Positions 11,732-23,800 are shown, counted from the stretch's first letter. The stretch: 64,000 bases of DNA from Viscum album (GCA_963277665.1 OY728119.1:318390206-318454205); one strand, 5' to 3'. The notes: generated by a model not told the origin, from the sequence alone. Numbers and translations are program-made.

Positions 11732-13102
11732 TGTTAGGTCCTCTAGGCTACATACCCTAAGAGCTTGGGTGAATTGGGGTATGATATATTAATAAAACTT
11801 CCCCTTTTGATCTTGTTTTGTCATTGTCCAAAACTATATTCTCTCTCCTTCCCATTGTAGAGTATGAAAAAAATTAAAGCATTCATAGGGACACAACAAT
11901 TTTACATGGTACACCCTCACTCGGCTACGTCCATGGACTATACACCAGCAATGTTATGATATAACCAATCCACATTAAGCACACTACTGTTTACAAGTTC
12001 AAATCAGACTCACTGTCCATTCTGGTTTACAACCACTCTCAATATGAAAGCTCACTTCTCTCTAAACTGATGTGTTCTCACTGCTTCTTCAGATGATCCA
12101 CTTAGAGTTTAAAGACTTGTAGGTCCCTTCATTTTCAAAAATGAATGAATCTTTCTTTATATGTAGATGATCTGTTGACTTCCAACTTTCATCCACTGAT
12201 GAATACAACTTTACCATGGGTGTACTAGACAATATTCCAAATTTTGCGCAACCCTAGAATGACTGGTACACTTATCTATTCCTAGCGCACTTATCCATGC
12301 TTTGGAATGATTCTCCAAGACTGGCACATAAGGGTCACCTAACCACATGGGAAACACTCCATTCTCTAACTTAAAACATGGAATACTCATACCCTTTTAT
12401 GCCCAAACCCATATTGGCGTGAAACTATAAAATTTTTCGCAACTTCTGAATTACCTTATACTTTCCCACCCACCCCACCACTTGTGCGCCCAAACCACCT
12501 GCATGACTAGAGATCAAATTTTCTCTATGTATTGAGCTTCGTCAAAAATGAGTAGGGGTATCCCTCAATTTATAAGCATTTTGGGTACCCTGAGTGCCTC
12601 ATGTAAGTCTCCTCGCAATGTGCATGTCTTGCCTCCCTAGTCCCTATCACCCTAGTCACCTTGCGTGCCCAAACTAAAACATGGATTCCCCTCTTTCATT
12701 TTACATATTTTGATATTATGATCTTGAAAAACATATATATCACAAGTTTCTAAGCCCCCAAGACACTGGCTCATAAGTCCCTTTTCCGAAAACACATTTC
12801 TCCATTGGTCGATTTTGAGGCACAAATATTTTGCAAACACTGGAAAATGATGGCACCTTTTATCTACTATTTTTGTACCACCTTCATATCATTTATTCCT
12901 TTTTCAAGGTTCTTCAATCAAGAATGTATTTATTAAAACATCCCTTTAACTCAACAACTTTCCCATAAAAACCCCCCTTTTCAAAAACTTTGTATATTGT
13001 GGTCAGCTTTGTCAACAAACACAACATGGAGGCCCATTTTGTCAACAAACACAATCACCCCAAAAATTCTTCAATTATAACTTGAGGGATCATTGCCCAA
13101 CA
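11732..13102 (-). repeat. Element M 3' LTR
   Basis: It parallels 29406-30787, including CTTCCCCTTTTGATCTTG, TACAACTTTACCATGGGTGT and repeated GTTTGTCAACAAACACAA-like phrases. Plus-strand ends are TGTTAGG and CCCAACA. The short open frame at 12652-12840 is repeated as 30334-30522 in the other LTR, so it is LTR sequence rather than a gene. Confidence 0.85.
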
Positions 13103-13223
13103 ATTTCCCCCTTTGGGTTTGTCAATAACTCTTCTCATAATAATTCACTTCACTTTGATACCTCATTAAAGCTTCATCCAACCGCTACTACCTTTGGCCT
13201 CTTGCGATTTAGATAGAGATCAA
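13103..13223 (-). mobile_element. Element M: polypurine tract and 3' untranslated tail
   Basis: It begins with ATTTCCCCCTTT (minus strand AAAGGGGGAAAT) directly next to the LTR. It continues as M interior until the K target duplication GGATT at 13224-13228, and M resumes at 23250 with the second GGATT. Confidence 0.8.
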
Positions 13224-13228
13224 GGATT
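13224..13228. repeat. Target-site duplication of element K, left copy (GGATT)
   Basis: Identical to 23250-23254 on the other side of the element. It is the only perfect target duplication found in the window. Confidence 0.85.
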
Positions 13229-14122
13229 TGTTGGAGTTAGTGACCTAGAAATGACTAATTTGTACTTTATTCATTAATAAATACCTTATCAGATCTTGAT
13301 TTTTCTTCTGTGTGACAAAGAATGTGATAATGTTCTAAGGACAACTATTTCATTAATTGGTCATAGCGGATCCGTGCTATGATAAGATCCCGGAAGTGCC
13401 ATAACACATTTCTTGAATATAATCTCTATGGCCAGATGATGTTATTTGAGGGAAAAAAATTATACAGGCCATTAGGGGTGAGGACTCATAAAACTTTGAG
13501 GCAATTTCTCATGGTGTGCACCCTTGGTAATATCTTGGAGGATATTATGAGAACGAGACCCGCTAGTAGGAAATCCACATTTCATAGTTTCATTGGATGT
13601 TCCTATTTTTGGACGTGTGTATTGCTCCTGAGACTTTATGATTATTATTAATGGATATTACAACTCACAAACTTAGATGTATTGACAAAAACTGTGACGA
13701 CACACTGTTCACAGCGAGGTAGGATGCGTTGGGTGCAACATGAGTAATACTTCATTAATAAATAATGTGAGAAAGGATTTTTCCCTTCTATTACATAATG
13801 GAAGTAGATATCTCAGGACCTTGGATGGAATTCATATAGCCTAAGTAAATCCATGGCCATGGTAAGGGATTGGAAAGTTTAATTCAAGAAAGTCAAAGAA
13901 AGAAAAATCGAGCACATGGGTTGATGGAACTAGCATGCAACCCGCTTGATTAGAGATATCGAGACAAAGGGGTTATATTACATGGTAAGCGTTTGTATGA
14001 GGTGAAACGTCATTGTGATATTATCTTCTTTCTCTATGGGTTCCTTGGCGTGTTACTAAATGCTAACCCTTGACTTTAGGCAGGCTCCGCCTAATGCCAC
14101 TGATAAAGAGTCCTAGAGGGTC

Positions 14123-14137
14123 ACACACTAAGTGTGT
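14123..14137. promoter_or_regulatory. Palindrome ACACACTAAGTGTGT in K U3
   Basis: Two perfect 7-bp arms around one base, unchanged in both LTRs (14123-14137 and 22173-22187) although the surroundings have diverged. This is consistent with a dimeric protein binding site, but no factor is identified. Confidence 0.5.
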
Positions 14138-14655
14138 CCTTTTATCTCAGTTAAATATTAATTTAACAAGTTAAATAAATATCATTCCTAACTATGGTTT
14201 AATAATTATTTAAAGAAGCCTGATCACATTTATTTCGATACTAGTTATTCAAGAGAATATAATGTGGATGAAATAATATATATTTATTAGAGAGTAATGA
14301 AGTTACATTTATTTAGGAAATAAATAGACATTAATCAAGGACTAATAAATGTGGTGGATGAAATAAAGAAAATGTAAAATAAAAGTACACACCGTGTATA
14401 TTAAATATACATGTCATATAGTTTTATGGAAAATGAGTACACGCTATGTATTAATGATTACACGACAAGTAGTTTTTCCAGTCGGGATTTTGAGGATATA
14501 ATATTGTTTTACTGAATGATATTTATTATAATCAGCATGGGATCATGTCAAGGAAATAATAATTCGAGATAGGGGGTTTCAATAAGAGTTAATGAAATAA
14601 ATAAAACTCATAACACATTTATTTATTTTCATAATTCTATAACCTCAAACCTGAT

Positions 14656-14663
14656 TATAAATA
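14656..14663 (+). promoter_or_regulatory. TATA box of element K 5' LTR
   Basis: TATAAATA followed by TCCTCACAA. It is conserved at 22705-22712 in the 3' LTR and would drive genomic RNA synthesis from about 14690. Confidence 0.75.
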
Positions 14664-15206
14664 TCCTCACAACCCCAACACTTTTCCACAGAAATTCGTT
14701 GTGCACAACAATTTTGGAGAATTCTTTCAAGGCCGAAAGAACTACTTCCTCCAAGAACGATCTCAAGATTGAGAGAGATACTCCTCCATCAGATCAAGGT
14801 GATCAAATGCAGAAATCATAAGTGAAGGATCTTCTAGGCTAGCACCCGGAGATCCCTTCGGCAATGTCCAGATATTCGTGGCACACATGTGGATCACCAC
14901 TACCGGAATCCTACACTTGGATTCTACGATGCAACGACCGATCAAAAGATTGTGACTGGAGACATCAACGATGAAATAATTCCATCAAGGAAATTATTTT
15001 GAATTAATTATTTCAATTATAAACAACATATGATGATCCTATTTCTATGGTTTTGGGACTCCCACTTTTGTTTTTTAGTTCATCATCCTATTCTGAAGAT
15101 CCGATGTTTTATATCATGATAGATCTCGGTTTGAACATTGATTAAAACTAAAATAAAAGTTGGGAAAAACCACCAATGCGCTTCCACTACACCTGGAACC
15201 TACAAG

Positions 15207-15218
15207 TGGTATCAGAGC
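15207..15218 (+). other. Element K primer binding site (initiator tRNA-Met)
   Basis: TGGTATCAGAGC is an exact match to the site used by most plant Ty1/copia elements. It lies two bases after the LTR end and primes minus-strand DNA synthesis. Confidence 0.92.
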
Positions 15219-17374
15219 GAGGTTATATCATTAATTATAATTATTTAGTTTTTAGTTGGTGATTTATGCATTTAGTAATTTAGTTGTTTCCATTTAAGTT
15301 AATCGTTCTTTAAATCTGAATCTTGAGATCTATTACTCCTTTATCATTTCTCGTTCACCATACATAAACAACCATTTATTTTAATTTTTGACTAAAATAA
15401 AATAGAGGATCTCATCTGAAGGATCCAAACTTTCCTAGCCATACAACACGAGAATACACTGTGTGTATTCAGAAGTACATGTTGTGTAGTCTAGGTTCAA
15501 TGTATTGGACTGGTCTACCAAATCAGGCCGTGTATTGATCCTATCTAAGTCATTTATGACACCGCGTGTTGTCGAGGAATAGGTGGTACATGGTTTCCGG
15601 ATTACACACCGTGTGGTCCAATGAACATAGCGTGTAGTCCCTTCAGGTTAGGGTTGGACCGTGTACCCCGTACACTGTTTGACCAGTTGTAAACCATGTA
15701 ACACAAAAACTACACAGCGTGTGTCCCACTGAACATATCGTGTAATCAAAATATTTCCAAAGTACATTAACACGCCATGTCCTCAGGCATGTACTGCGGA
15801 TGGACAGTGAAGAAAAGTACACACTATATAGTCAGAACAACACGCCGTGTACTCACCCTAATTATGCAGATTTATTAAAATTTATTATTATATTATACAA
15901 ATCCTTGAGACATGTACCATGGTGCATGCGTAAAGCTGAGGCACAACACATGATAGGTGTTTCATATATATTTGTTTAATTTAACATCTGCGTAATGAAT
16001 AGGAATTCACTCGGTTGCCTCAAAGGTACAAGTTACGTACAAGGATAATTTTAAATGAATTTATTTGTTTAAAATTATGATGGATGAGAATCTCAAGGAT
16101 GTTTAGAAAAAGGTTTAAGATAAAAGGATTGATTAATTAAAGACAATTAATTGATTTGAGCCTGATTTATCTTAAACAATAATGATTAAAGAATAGAATT
16201 CTAGTTTTATTTATGCGTAAATATCGTTGCATGTATGGATGATCATGAGCTAGACCAAGACCTTGGTATGTGAATGGTTTCATTAATTAGTTTATTTAAA
16301 TTAAATTTGTTGTCCTACAAGCCTTATCCCCATTAATATATGCGTCATGCATGCCCATGGATTCTTTTATGTAAAAAAAACTTTTTTACCCCTCACCTAC
16401 ATGTAAGATAAGTGCATATGTAATGGATGGTGCTCCCAAGCTAGTGGAGTCAGCTCAAGTCAGGAGACAAAGTGAAATGAATCCGAAGAGATACAAAGGT
16501 GGAAAGGTGGAAAGATGTAAACACGAACCCGAAAGGTTCAAGGTGTTTCTCCCCTAGGTATTGGGTTTGTTTATCAATAAATAGATAAACTAACCAATAG
16601 AAAAGGCTCATGATCATACCATTTATTTTCTTTCCGTCAGTTGCATGGTGTATTTATTGTGGGTGTGTTTACATGATCACACAATTATTGAATTAAACAA
16701 GCATGCAAGATGGAACTAAAATAAAGACCAGCTTATGGATAAATATTATCTTAGACATGGTTAATCACTTAAGTATATCCCAATTAATATTAAAAATATT
16801 GTAATAAATGATAAATAAAATTTCAATTTACGTATAAGGATAAAATTCCTCAAAGAAATATAAAGTCGGTATAGCTTTCCATAATCTTGGTTAGAATTGA
16901 ACCATAGTTCAATGTGCTTGACCAACCCTAGTTGGGGTGCTTTTAATTATCATGGAATTATAATTGAAGGTTTTGGGATGACTTGACTTGGTTCACATCA
17001 AGGGACGACAGCCACAATAGGACATGGTGTGACCAAGAGGCAAATGTTGAGAAAATATAAAATAAAAGGATATCAGGATTGGGGAGTCCACTCAGCGGAT
17101 CAAGGAGCTGTGAGTTAATACAGTTGAAATTTGGAATGCCTACCTAAAAACCTTCAAGTTGCTTGAACAACCCTAGTTGGGGTAATTCGAAGGGAAATAT
17201 GGATTCTTGCCACTATAATATTTAGGCAACATAATATTCCATTGTCAATGGTGAGGGCCATTGGATTTCGATAAAATAGTGGGAGACTAATAAGTATTAA
17301 TTTATTAATTTGTCCCAATTTTATAATAAATTAATGAACCTTTTCTCATCTTAATTTGTTGAGACAACAATAAA
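15219..17374 (+). mobile_element. Element K long untranslated leader
   Basis: About 2.15 kb separate the primer site from the gag start, with no plausible open frame. It contains a cluster of ACACG/CGTGT palindromes (15450-15860). It also has two adjacent tetraloop hairpins, ATTGAAC-CATA-GTTCAAT at 16896-16913 and CCAAC-CCTA-GTTGG at 16922-16935. A second copy of the CAACCCTAGTTGGGGT phrase lies at 17168-17184. Such leaders usually carry dimerisation and packaging signals, which is a plausible but unproven role here. Confidence 0.7.
15450..15860 (+). repeat. Cluster of short ACACG/CGTGT palindromes in K leader
   Basis: Roughly ten to twelve variants of TACACxxCGTGTA occur in about 410 bp, such as TACACTGTGTGTA near 15455, ACACCGCGTGTTGT near 15559, ACACACCGTGTGG near 15604, CTACACAGCGTGTGT near 15709 and ACACGCCGTGTA near 15841. 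Related motifs sit in the LTR at 14385-14482 and 22434-22524. Confidence 0.75.
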
Positions 17375-18220
17375 ATGACTTCAAACATATTATTATGAAC
17401 CATAATCGAGAAGGAAAACCTTCTCACCAACACCAATTTCCAAGAGTGGAAGAGGCATTTACGCGTCATCGTTCACCATGAAAAGAAACTGTATGTGTTG
17501 GGTGAGCCTATTCTAGTCACACCTAGAAAGAAGGCCAGTGATGAGGAACTATATCTCTACATGAAACACATGGATGATGCCATATATTTTTAGTGTTCCA
17601 TGCTATCGGCCATGTCTAATGAGCTCTTGAAGCAACATTAAATCATGGATGCGTATAGAATGATGTCTCACATTAAGGATATCTACCAAGAGAAGGTGAG
17701 ACAGGAGAGATATGATATCTCCAACGCTTTTTTTACAACTATGCTTGGAGATTCTACACTATCTGGGCCTCATGTAGTCAAGTTTATTGGCTACATTGAA
17801 AGCCTAGACATCTTAGGGATTAAGTTCCCATATGAGTTGCTTACAGATCTCATCCTATCATCACTGCCCCAGACCTTTTCTAGATTGTCAATTATAACAT
17901 GAGAAACAATGAGAAGAGTCTATCAGAACTTATGACCTAAATTATCCAGGTAGATAAGGACATGGGGCGTGAAAAACCCACAGTTCTTAAGGTGAATAAG
18001 AAAACCCTGGACAAGGAAATGGGGCCAAAGACTTATAAATGGTCTGAAGCCCCCGACCGCAGTCCTTTCAAGAAGGGAAAGATCCAGAGGTAGGGTAATG
18101 AATGGGAGGAAGTATGTTTTGCATGTGGAATGCAAGGACACTGGAAGAGGAAATGCACCCAGAAGCCTGGGGACGCTAAATGTGCATTCGTTTTCGAGTG
18201 TAATATTCCTATTTCTACAC
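17375..18220 (+). pseudogene. gag: Element K gag remnant (capsid/nucleocapsid)
   Basis: From ATG 17375 the frame reads MTSNILL, a stop, then EKENLLTNTNFQEWKRHLR, typical of the Ty1/copia Gag N-terminus. The middle (17645-17902 open) matches the capsid-like UBN2 region, with LTDLILSSLPQTF near its end. A CCHC zinc knuckle, CFACGMQGHWKRKC, is intact at 18115-18156 in another frame. Gag would assemble the virus-like particle and bind genomic RNA. At least three stops and one or more frameshifts make it non-functional. Confidence 0.88.
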
Positions 18221-18560
18221 ATTGCATATTAGATACATATTGTGGGGCTCACATCTGTATTCAAATGTAGGAACCAAGTGGATTTAGAAAGATTTACATA
18301 GGATAGGTGGATCTTTGAGCTTCCAATGGCACAAGGTTGGCTACGTTGGCTATTGGTGATTACCACCGCTCATTGGTGATTGGGATGATTTTGTTTTTTC
18401 ATAACTATTATTTTGTGCCTAATGTTCCAAAGAAGATAATATATGTATCTTGTTTGGATATGGAAGGATTTATTTTCATGTTTGGAAGTAAGGGTTGACT
18501 CTTTTATAAGAACAACATATGTTATGGTATGGCACATTTAAATAATGGTTTGTATGTAGT
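18221..18560 (+). pseudogene. Element K aspartic protease remnant
   Basis: The sequence encodes CILDTYCGAHIC around 18224-18256. The family active site is D-[ST]-G, and here the position after DT reads Y, so the catalytic triplet is lost (Asp codon 18232-18234). Downstream YYFVPNVPKKIIYVSCLDMEG matches the usual protease C-terminal part. Stops occur within it. The enzyme would have matured the Gag-Pol polyprotein. Confidence 0.8.
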
Positions 18561-18619
18561 AAATTATTAGAACCAAGTGTTGGAAATTGAAAACAAAACA
18601 AACTCACATGACTCATACA

Positions 18620-19400
18620 TCACCCAGTTGTGGCATCACCATCTCAATCATGTAAATGAGAAGCATTTGACAAATATCCGTGAAATGGTTATTTTGACTC
18701 TACTGAGCTAAAACAACTTGATAGATGTCACACATGTTTACAAGGTAAAATGACCAAGCCACCTTTCGGTGGACATTCTAAAAGGTCCAAAGAGCTTCTA
18801 GGATTGGTGCACATAGATGTATGTGGACCATTTTAAGTAGAACCTAGAGGTGAATATTACTACTTAATTACTTTAACTGATGATTTGAGTAGATATGGCT
18901 ATGTCTACTTAAATAAGTATAAGTCATAAGCCTCAGAGAAATTTAAGGAATTAAAGGATGAAGTAGAGAATCAGCTTGGTTAGAAGATAAAATAACTCCA
19001 ATCAGATCGAGGTGGAGAATATTTGAACCAAGAGTTCATCGATATTCTATGGGAGTCTAGGATGCAATCTCATCTCACTCCTCCTGATACACCATAGTGG
19101 AATGGTGTTAGTGAAAGGAGGAACTGCACCTTGTTGGACATGGTGAGGTCAATGATGAGTCATGTAGATATTCCATATCATTTTGGGGACATGCATTACA
19201 AACTGTAATATACACATTAAACCAAGTACCAACTAAGGGGGAAATGGAATTTCATCCTAGTTATGGAATGGAAAGAAACCCATTTTGTCGCACAAACATT
19301 TATGGGTATGAGAGGCACTTGTTAAGGCCTTCTTAGGAAAAAAACTAGCACCCATGGCATGAAGTGTATCTTTATAGGATATCCCAAGGAAACCAAAGGA
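18620..19400 (+). pseudogene. Element K integrase remnant
   Basis: The order is a zinc-binding region (LWHHHLNHVNEKH, then CHTCLQGKM near 18729), then the catalytic core with HIDVCGPF near 18809, QSDRGGEY near 19000 and WNGVSERRN near 19100. All three acidic residues of the DDE core can be read once frame changes are allowed. A GYPKETKGYYLY segment near 19378-19415 ends the domain. It would have inserted element DNA into the genome. Several stops interrupt it. Confidence 0.88.
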
Positions 19401-19689
19401 TATTACCTATATAAACCTTCAGAAAAGAAAGTGATTGTCGCTAGACAAGACATATTTCTTGAGAGGGAGCACATCCTCAAAAAGGTTAGTGGGATCAAGA
19501 TTGAATTTGACGATGTTGATTCTCAAGAAACACAATAATTGGTACAAGAAAAAGATTCACAGGTCCCTATGGAAGAGGTTCCAGAAACACAAGTACTGCG
19601 TAAGAGCTCAAGAGGGGTATGAGAACAATAGATATTTGTTTTCCTAGTCACCAAGGACGGTGAATCATTATTGTTGGACAATGATTAAC

Positions 19690-20560
19690 CTATCTTCTAC
19701 AAGGAAGCAATAGAAAGTTCAGAAGCTGCAAGATGGCTAGAAGCTATGAATTTTGAGATGGATTCCATGTATCAGAAGCAAGTCTGGGTTCTGTTCAATG
19801 AGGCAGTTGATGTAAAGCCTATTGGATGCAAATGGGTATTTAAGAGAAAACAAGACATGGAAGGTCATGTTAGCACCTATAAAGAAATGGTAGTGGCTAA
19901 AGGATTCAGACAGTGTCAAAGAATTGAATATAATGAAACATTCTCACCAGTTTTCATGTTTAAATACATAAGAATCATACATTCCATAGCATCTTACCAT
20001 GAATATGAGATTTGGAAGATGGATGTCAAAATGGAATTTCTTAACAGGAAACTTCAGGAAGATGTCTATATGACACAACCAGAAGGGTTTCTGACACCAG
20101 GTGAATCCAAACGGTCTTGCAAGTTACAGAAATCAATTTATGGATTAAATCAAGCATTCAAGTCATGAAACAATCGATTTTATGAAGACATACATGAATT
20201 TGGGTTTATTAAGAACGAATGTGAGCCATGTGTTTATAACAGGTTTCATGGGAATGAGATATTTATCCTAGTAGTATATTTGATGATATATTGCTTATTA
20301 GAAATGATGTACTAGTCTTACAGTCAGTTAAGGACTAGTTGAACAAGTGTTTATCCATAAAGGACTTGGGTGAAGCAACCTACATTCTAGGGATTAAGAT
20401 CATTCGTGATATATCCAAGAGGCTACTTGGACTAAGTCAGAGTACATACATTGACCACATTATAAATAGATTTAGAATGGAACAATCCAAGAGGGTATTG
20501 GTTCTAGTGTCACATGGCTTACATATTTGTAAGAAAATGTGTCCCCAGACACAATAAGAG
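19690..20560 (+). pseudogene. Element K reverse transcriptase remnant
   Basis: Open segments at 19746-20168 and 20339-20557 carry WVFKRKQDMEGHVSTYKEMVVAKGFRQ-like, MDVKMEFLNRKLQEDVYMTQPEGF and CLSIKDLGEATYILGIKI signatures of plant Ty1/copia RT. Between them, near 20277-20290, the catalytic Y-V-D-D is hit by what looks like a one-base deletion. The YFDDILLI reading requires restoring the frame, so polymerase activity is certainly lost. Confidence 0.9.
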
Positions 20561-20599
20561 AAAGATAGAATTAGTAATATCCCATACGCTTTGGGTATG

Positions 20600-21265
20600 G
20601 GATCCATCATGAATGCCATGTTATGTACCAGACTTGATGTTGCCTATGCACTGAGCATCGTAGGAATATATCAAATAGATCTAGGAGGATATAATTGGAC
20701 TGCTGTTAAGACTATCCTTATGTATCTGAGAAGAACTAAGGATATTATCTTGGTGTAAGGATGAGACCAGGAGATTTTTATTAGAGGGAATGCTAATGCT
20801 GGTTTTCAGACAGATTAGAACGATCTGAAGTCACAATCTGGATATGTTTTCTGCCTCAATGGGGGAGCTATGAGCTGGAAGAGTTCAAAGCAGCCGGTTT
20901 TCATCGATTCTATAGCAGATCCCGAATATATAGTGGCTTATGATGTATCCAAGGAAGCCGTCAGGATTCATAACTTTGTTCAAGAGCTTGATGTGGTGCC
21001 TAGCAGTAAAGACGCTATCATATTGTAATGTGTTTATACTGTAGTGGTGGCTCTTGAAAAAGAATTGAAGTCACATCAATGGAAAAAGCACATACTCCAG
21101 AAGTATCACCTTTTCAGGTATTTATATCAAATGGGTGAAGTTTCAGTGAGAAGAGTGTCTACAGAAGAGAATGTGGCAGACCTCATGACTATAGTCCTAT
21201 CTCACCAGATGCATGAATATAATGTGAGAGCTAGCGGGTTAATGGTTTTTAGTAGTTGGATCTAG
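20600..21265 (+). pseudogene. Element K RNase H remnant
   Basis: After a stretch recognisable as the RT-RNase H connection (GYVFCLNGGAMSWKSSKQP near 20837), the final open segment 21044-21265 encodes KKHILQKYHLFRYLYQMGEVSVRRVSTEENVADLMT, the conserved C-terminal end of copia RNase H. It stops 15 bp before the 3' LTR, where the purine-rich GTGAGAGTA is a worn polypurine tract. Stops at 20757 and elsewhere interrupt it. Confidence 0.88.
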
Positions 21266-21279
21266 TCCATGTGAGAGTA

Positions 21280-23249
21280 TATTGGAGTTTGTGGCCTAGA
21301 ACAAACTACTTTTTACTTTATTCATTAATAAATACCTTATCACATCTTGATTATTCTTCGACATGACAAAGAATTTGATAATGTCTTAAGGACAACTATT
21401 TCTTTAATGGATCATAAAAGATCCCTGCTATGATGAGAACCCGGAAGTGCCATAACACTATTCATGAATATATGTTCTATGACTGGATGATGTTATTTGA
21501 GGGACACAAATAATACAGGCCATTAGAGGTGAGTACTCATAAAAATTTGAGGCACCTTCTCATGGTGTGCGCCCTTGGTAATATCCAGGAGGATATTATG
21601 AGAACAAGACCCGCTAATAGGAAATCCAAATTTCATAGTGTCATTGGATGTTCCTATATGCAAACATGTGTATTAGTCCTTAGACTTTAAGATTATTAGT
21701 AATGGGTATTAAAACTCACGCACTTTGATATATTGATGAAAATTGTGACACACACTGTTCTCAGCGAGGTAGGATACTTTGGGTGTGTCATGAGTCATAC
21801 TGAATTAATAGATAATGAGAGAAAGGATTTGTCTCTTCTGTTCCATAATAGAAGTAGGTATCTCAGGCCCTTTGATGGAATTGATATAGCCTAAGTAAAT
21901 CTGTAGCCACGATAAGGAATGAGCAATTTCAATTTCGAAAAGTAAAAGAAAGAAAAATCAAGCACATGGGTCGATGGCACTAACATGCAACCTTCTTAAT
22001 TAGAGATATCGAGAAAAAGGGATTATATTACACTGTATGAATTCGTATGAGGTGACACATCATTTCGGCATTAACTTCTTTCTCTATGGGTGCCTTGGCG
22101 TGTTTCTAGACGCTAACCTTGGACTTTAGGAAGTCTCTGCCTAATTCTACTGAGAAAGAGGCCTAGATGGTCACACACTAAGTGTGTCCATTTATCTTAG
22201 TTAAATATTAATTTAATAAGTTAAATAAAGATTATTCCCGACTGTGGTTTAATAATTATTTTAGGATGCCAAATTGCATTTATTTTGACAATAGTTATTC
22301 GAGAGAATATATTGTGGATGAAATAATATATATTTATTAGCGAGTAATGCAGTTACATTTATTTAAGAAAAAAATAGCCATTACTCACGGACTAATAAAT
22401 ATGGTGGATGAGAAAGAAAAATCAAAAATAAAACTACACTCATTGTATATTAAATATACACACTGTGTAGTTTTATGTAAAACAAGTACATGCCGTGTAT
22501 TAATGATTACATGGCCTGTAGTTATTCTAGTCGGGATTTTGAGGATATAATATTATTTTACTAAATAATATTTATTATAATCAGCATGGGTGCATGTCAA
22601 GAAAATAATAATTCGAAATGGGGGTTTTTAATAAGAGTTAATGAAATAATTAAAACACGTAACCTGTTTATTTATTGTAATAACCCTATAACCTTAAAAC
22701 TGTTTATAAATATCCTCACAAGCCCAAAACATTTCAACAGAGAATCATTGTGCACAACAATTCTGGATAATTCTTTCAAGGCTGAGAGAACTACTTCCTC
22801 CAAGAACGCTCTCAAGACCAAGAGAGATCATCCCCCACTGGATCAAGGTGATCTAAGGAAGACATCGCAAGTAGAGGATACTCCATGCTAGCACCCGAAT
22901 ATCCCTTCGAGGACATTCATAAATACGTGGCACACGTGTGGATCACCTCTAGAAGAATCCTACACTTGCAATCTATGACGCAATGACAAATCACAAGATC
23001 ATGACCGAATACATCAACGAAGAATGAATTCCACCAAGGTAATTCTTGTGAATTAATTAAATTAATTATAACCAACATATGATGATCCTATCTCTATGGT
23101 TTCGAGACTCCCTCTTTTTTTCGTTCTTAATTCTATTTCGAAGATTAAGAATTTTATATCATGACATATCTCTGTTTGAACATTGTTTAATGATAAAATC
23201 AAAGTTGGGAAAACCCACCAATGTGCTTCCGCTGCGCCCGAAACCTATA
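21280..23249 (+). repeat. Element K 3' LTR
   Basis: Starts TATTGGAG (one change from the 5' TGTTGGAG) and ends CCTATA. It is followed directly by the second GGATT duplication. It includes the conserved palindrome at 22173-22187 and a TATA box at 22705-22712. The open frames at 22347-22550, 22586-22891 and 23079-23264 are LTR sequence. Confidence 0.92.
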
Positions 23250-23254
23250 GGATT

Positions 23255-23800
23255 TAATCAATAGATAATCTAAGCCCACATGACCAGTTCTCGATGCGAT
23301 AAAAAAGAGTAAATGAAAATTTCATTAATGAATCACTTCATTTTTGAGACCAACTATTGACATAAAACTAATACCAATTGCTAAACTCGTACCAGTGGTT
23401 GATCGCCAGAAATATTCTGACACAATTCTAATGCCACTCTTCTATTTTTATCACAATCCTTATCTATTGTGATATCAATACTTTGATCGATCACTTCTTG
23501 TATCATCATATTATAAACTCCCCATTACTACTTACCACTTAAACTCTTATTGAGATTTTAACTCCCCCTATCTTGTTGCTCCACTTGTCATATTCTACCC
23601 ATGTCTTTGACTAAGAGATTTTCTCCCTTCGTTAATAATAGTTTCTCCCTATTTATAAGTCACTATGTCTCCCCATTTTTCAACAAAACCAAAGGTGACT
23701 CCTTTGTGGTCTGAAACATTGGAAAGAACACATATTCACAGATTAGAGAAAAAACATACCACACCTCAAGGAGAGGCAGATGTCCCCACATCAACACTTT
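23255..23800 (-). mobile_element. Element M: spacer between RNase H and 3' LTR
   Basis: M interior resumes after the K duplication. No domain is recognised here. Together with 13103-13223 it forms the region downstream of M pol. Confidence 0.6.

Larger units (their letters stand above)
13229..15204 (+). repeat. Element K 5' LTR
   Basis: It starts TGTTGGAG and ends CCTACA. It aligns end to end with 21280-23249. It contains a palindrome ACACACT-A-AGTGTGT (14123-14137), a group of ACACCGTGT-like palindromes (14385-14482), and a TATA box at 14656. The open frames at 13379-13651 and 14763-14945 are LTR sequence and are not genes. Confidence 0.92.
13229..23249 (+). mobile_element. Element K: near-complete but dead Ty1/copia retrotransposon
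   Basis: The 10,021-bp element has LTRs of 1976 and 1970 bp, a perfect GGATT target duplication, a TGGTATCAGAGC primer site matching plant initiator tRNA-Met, and gag, protease, integrase, RT and RNase H on the plus strand in Ty1/copia order. Stops and frameshifts break every domain. LTR similarity is visibly higher than for the other elements, which agrees with its innermost position inside M. The unusually long 5' leader (about 2.15 kb) and long LTRs are distinctive. A lineage name would need an RT phylogeny. Confidence 0.92.

Noticed and set aside
13379..13651. 90-residue plus-strand open frame
   Set aside because: It lies entirely inside the K 5' LTR, and the matching part of the 3' LTR has stops.
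22586..22891. 101-residue plus-strand open frame
   Set aside because: It spans the K 3' LTR promoter and R region. The 5' LTR counterpart has stops, so it is chance.
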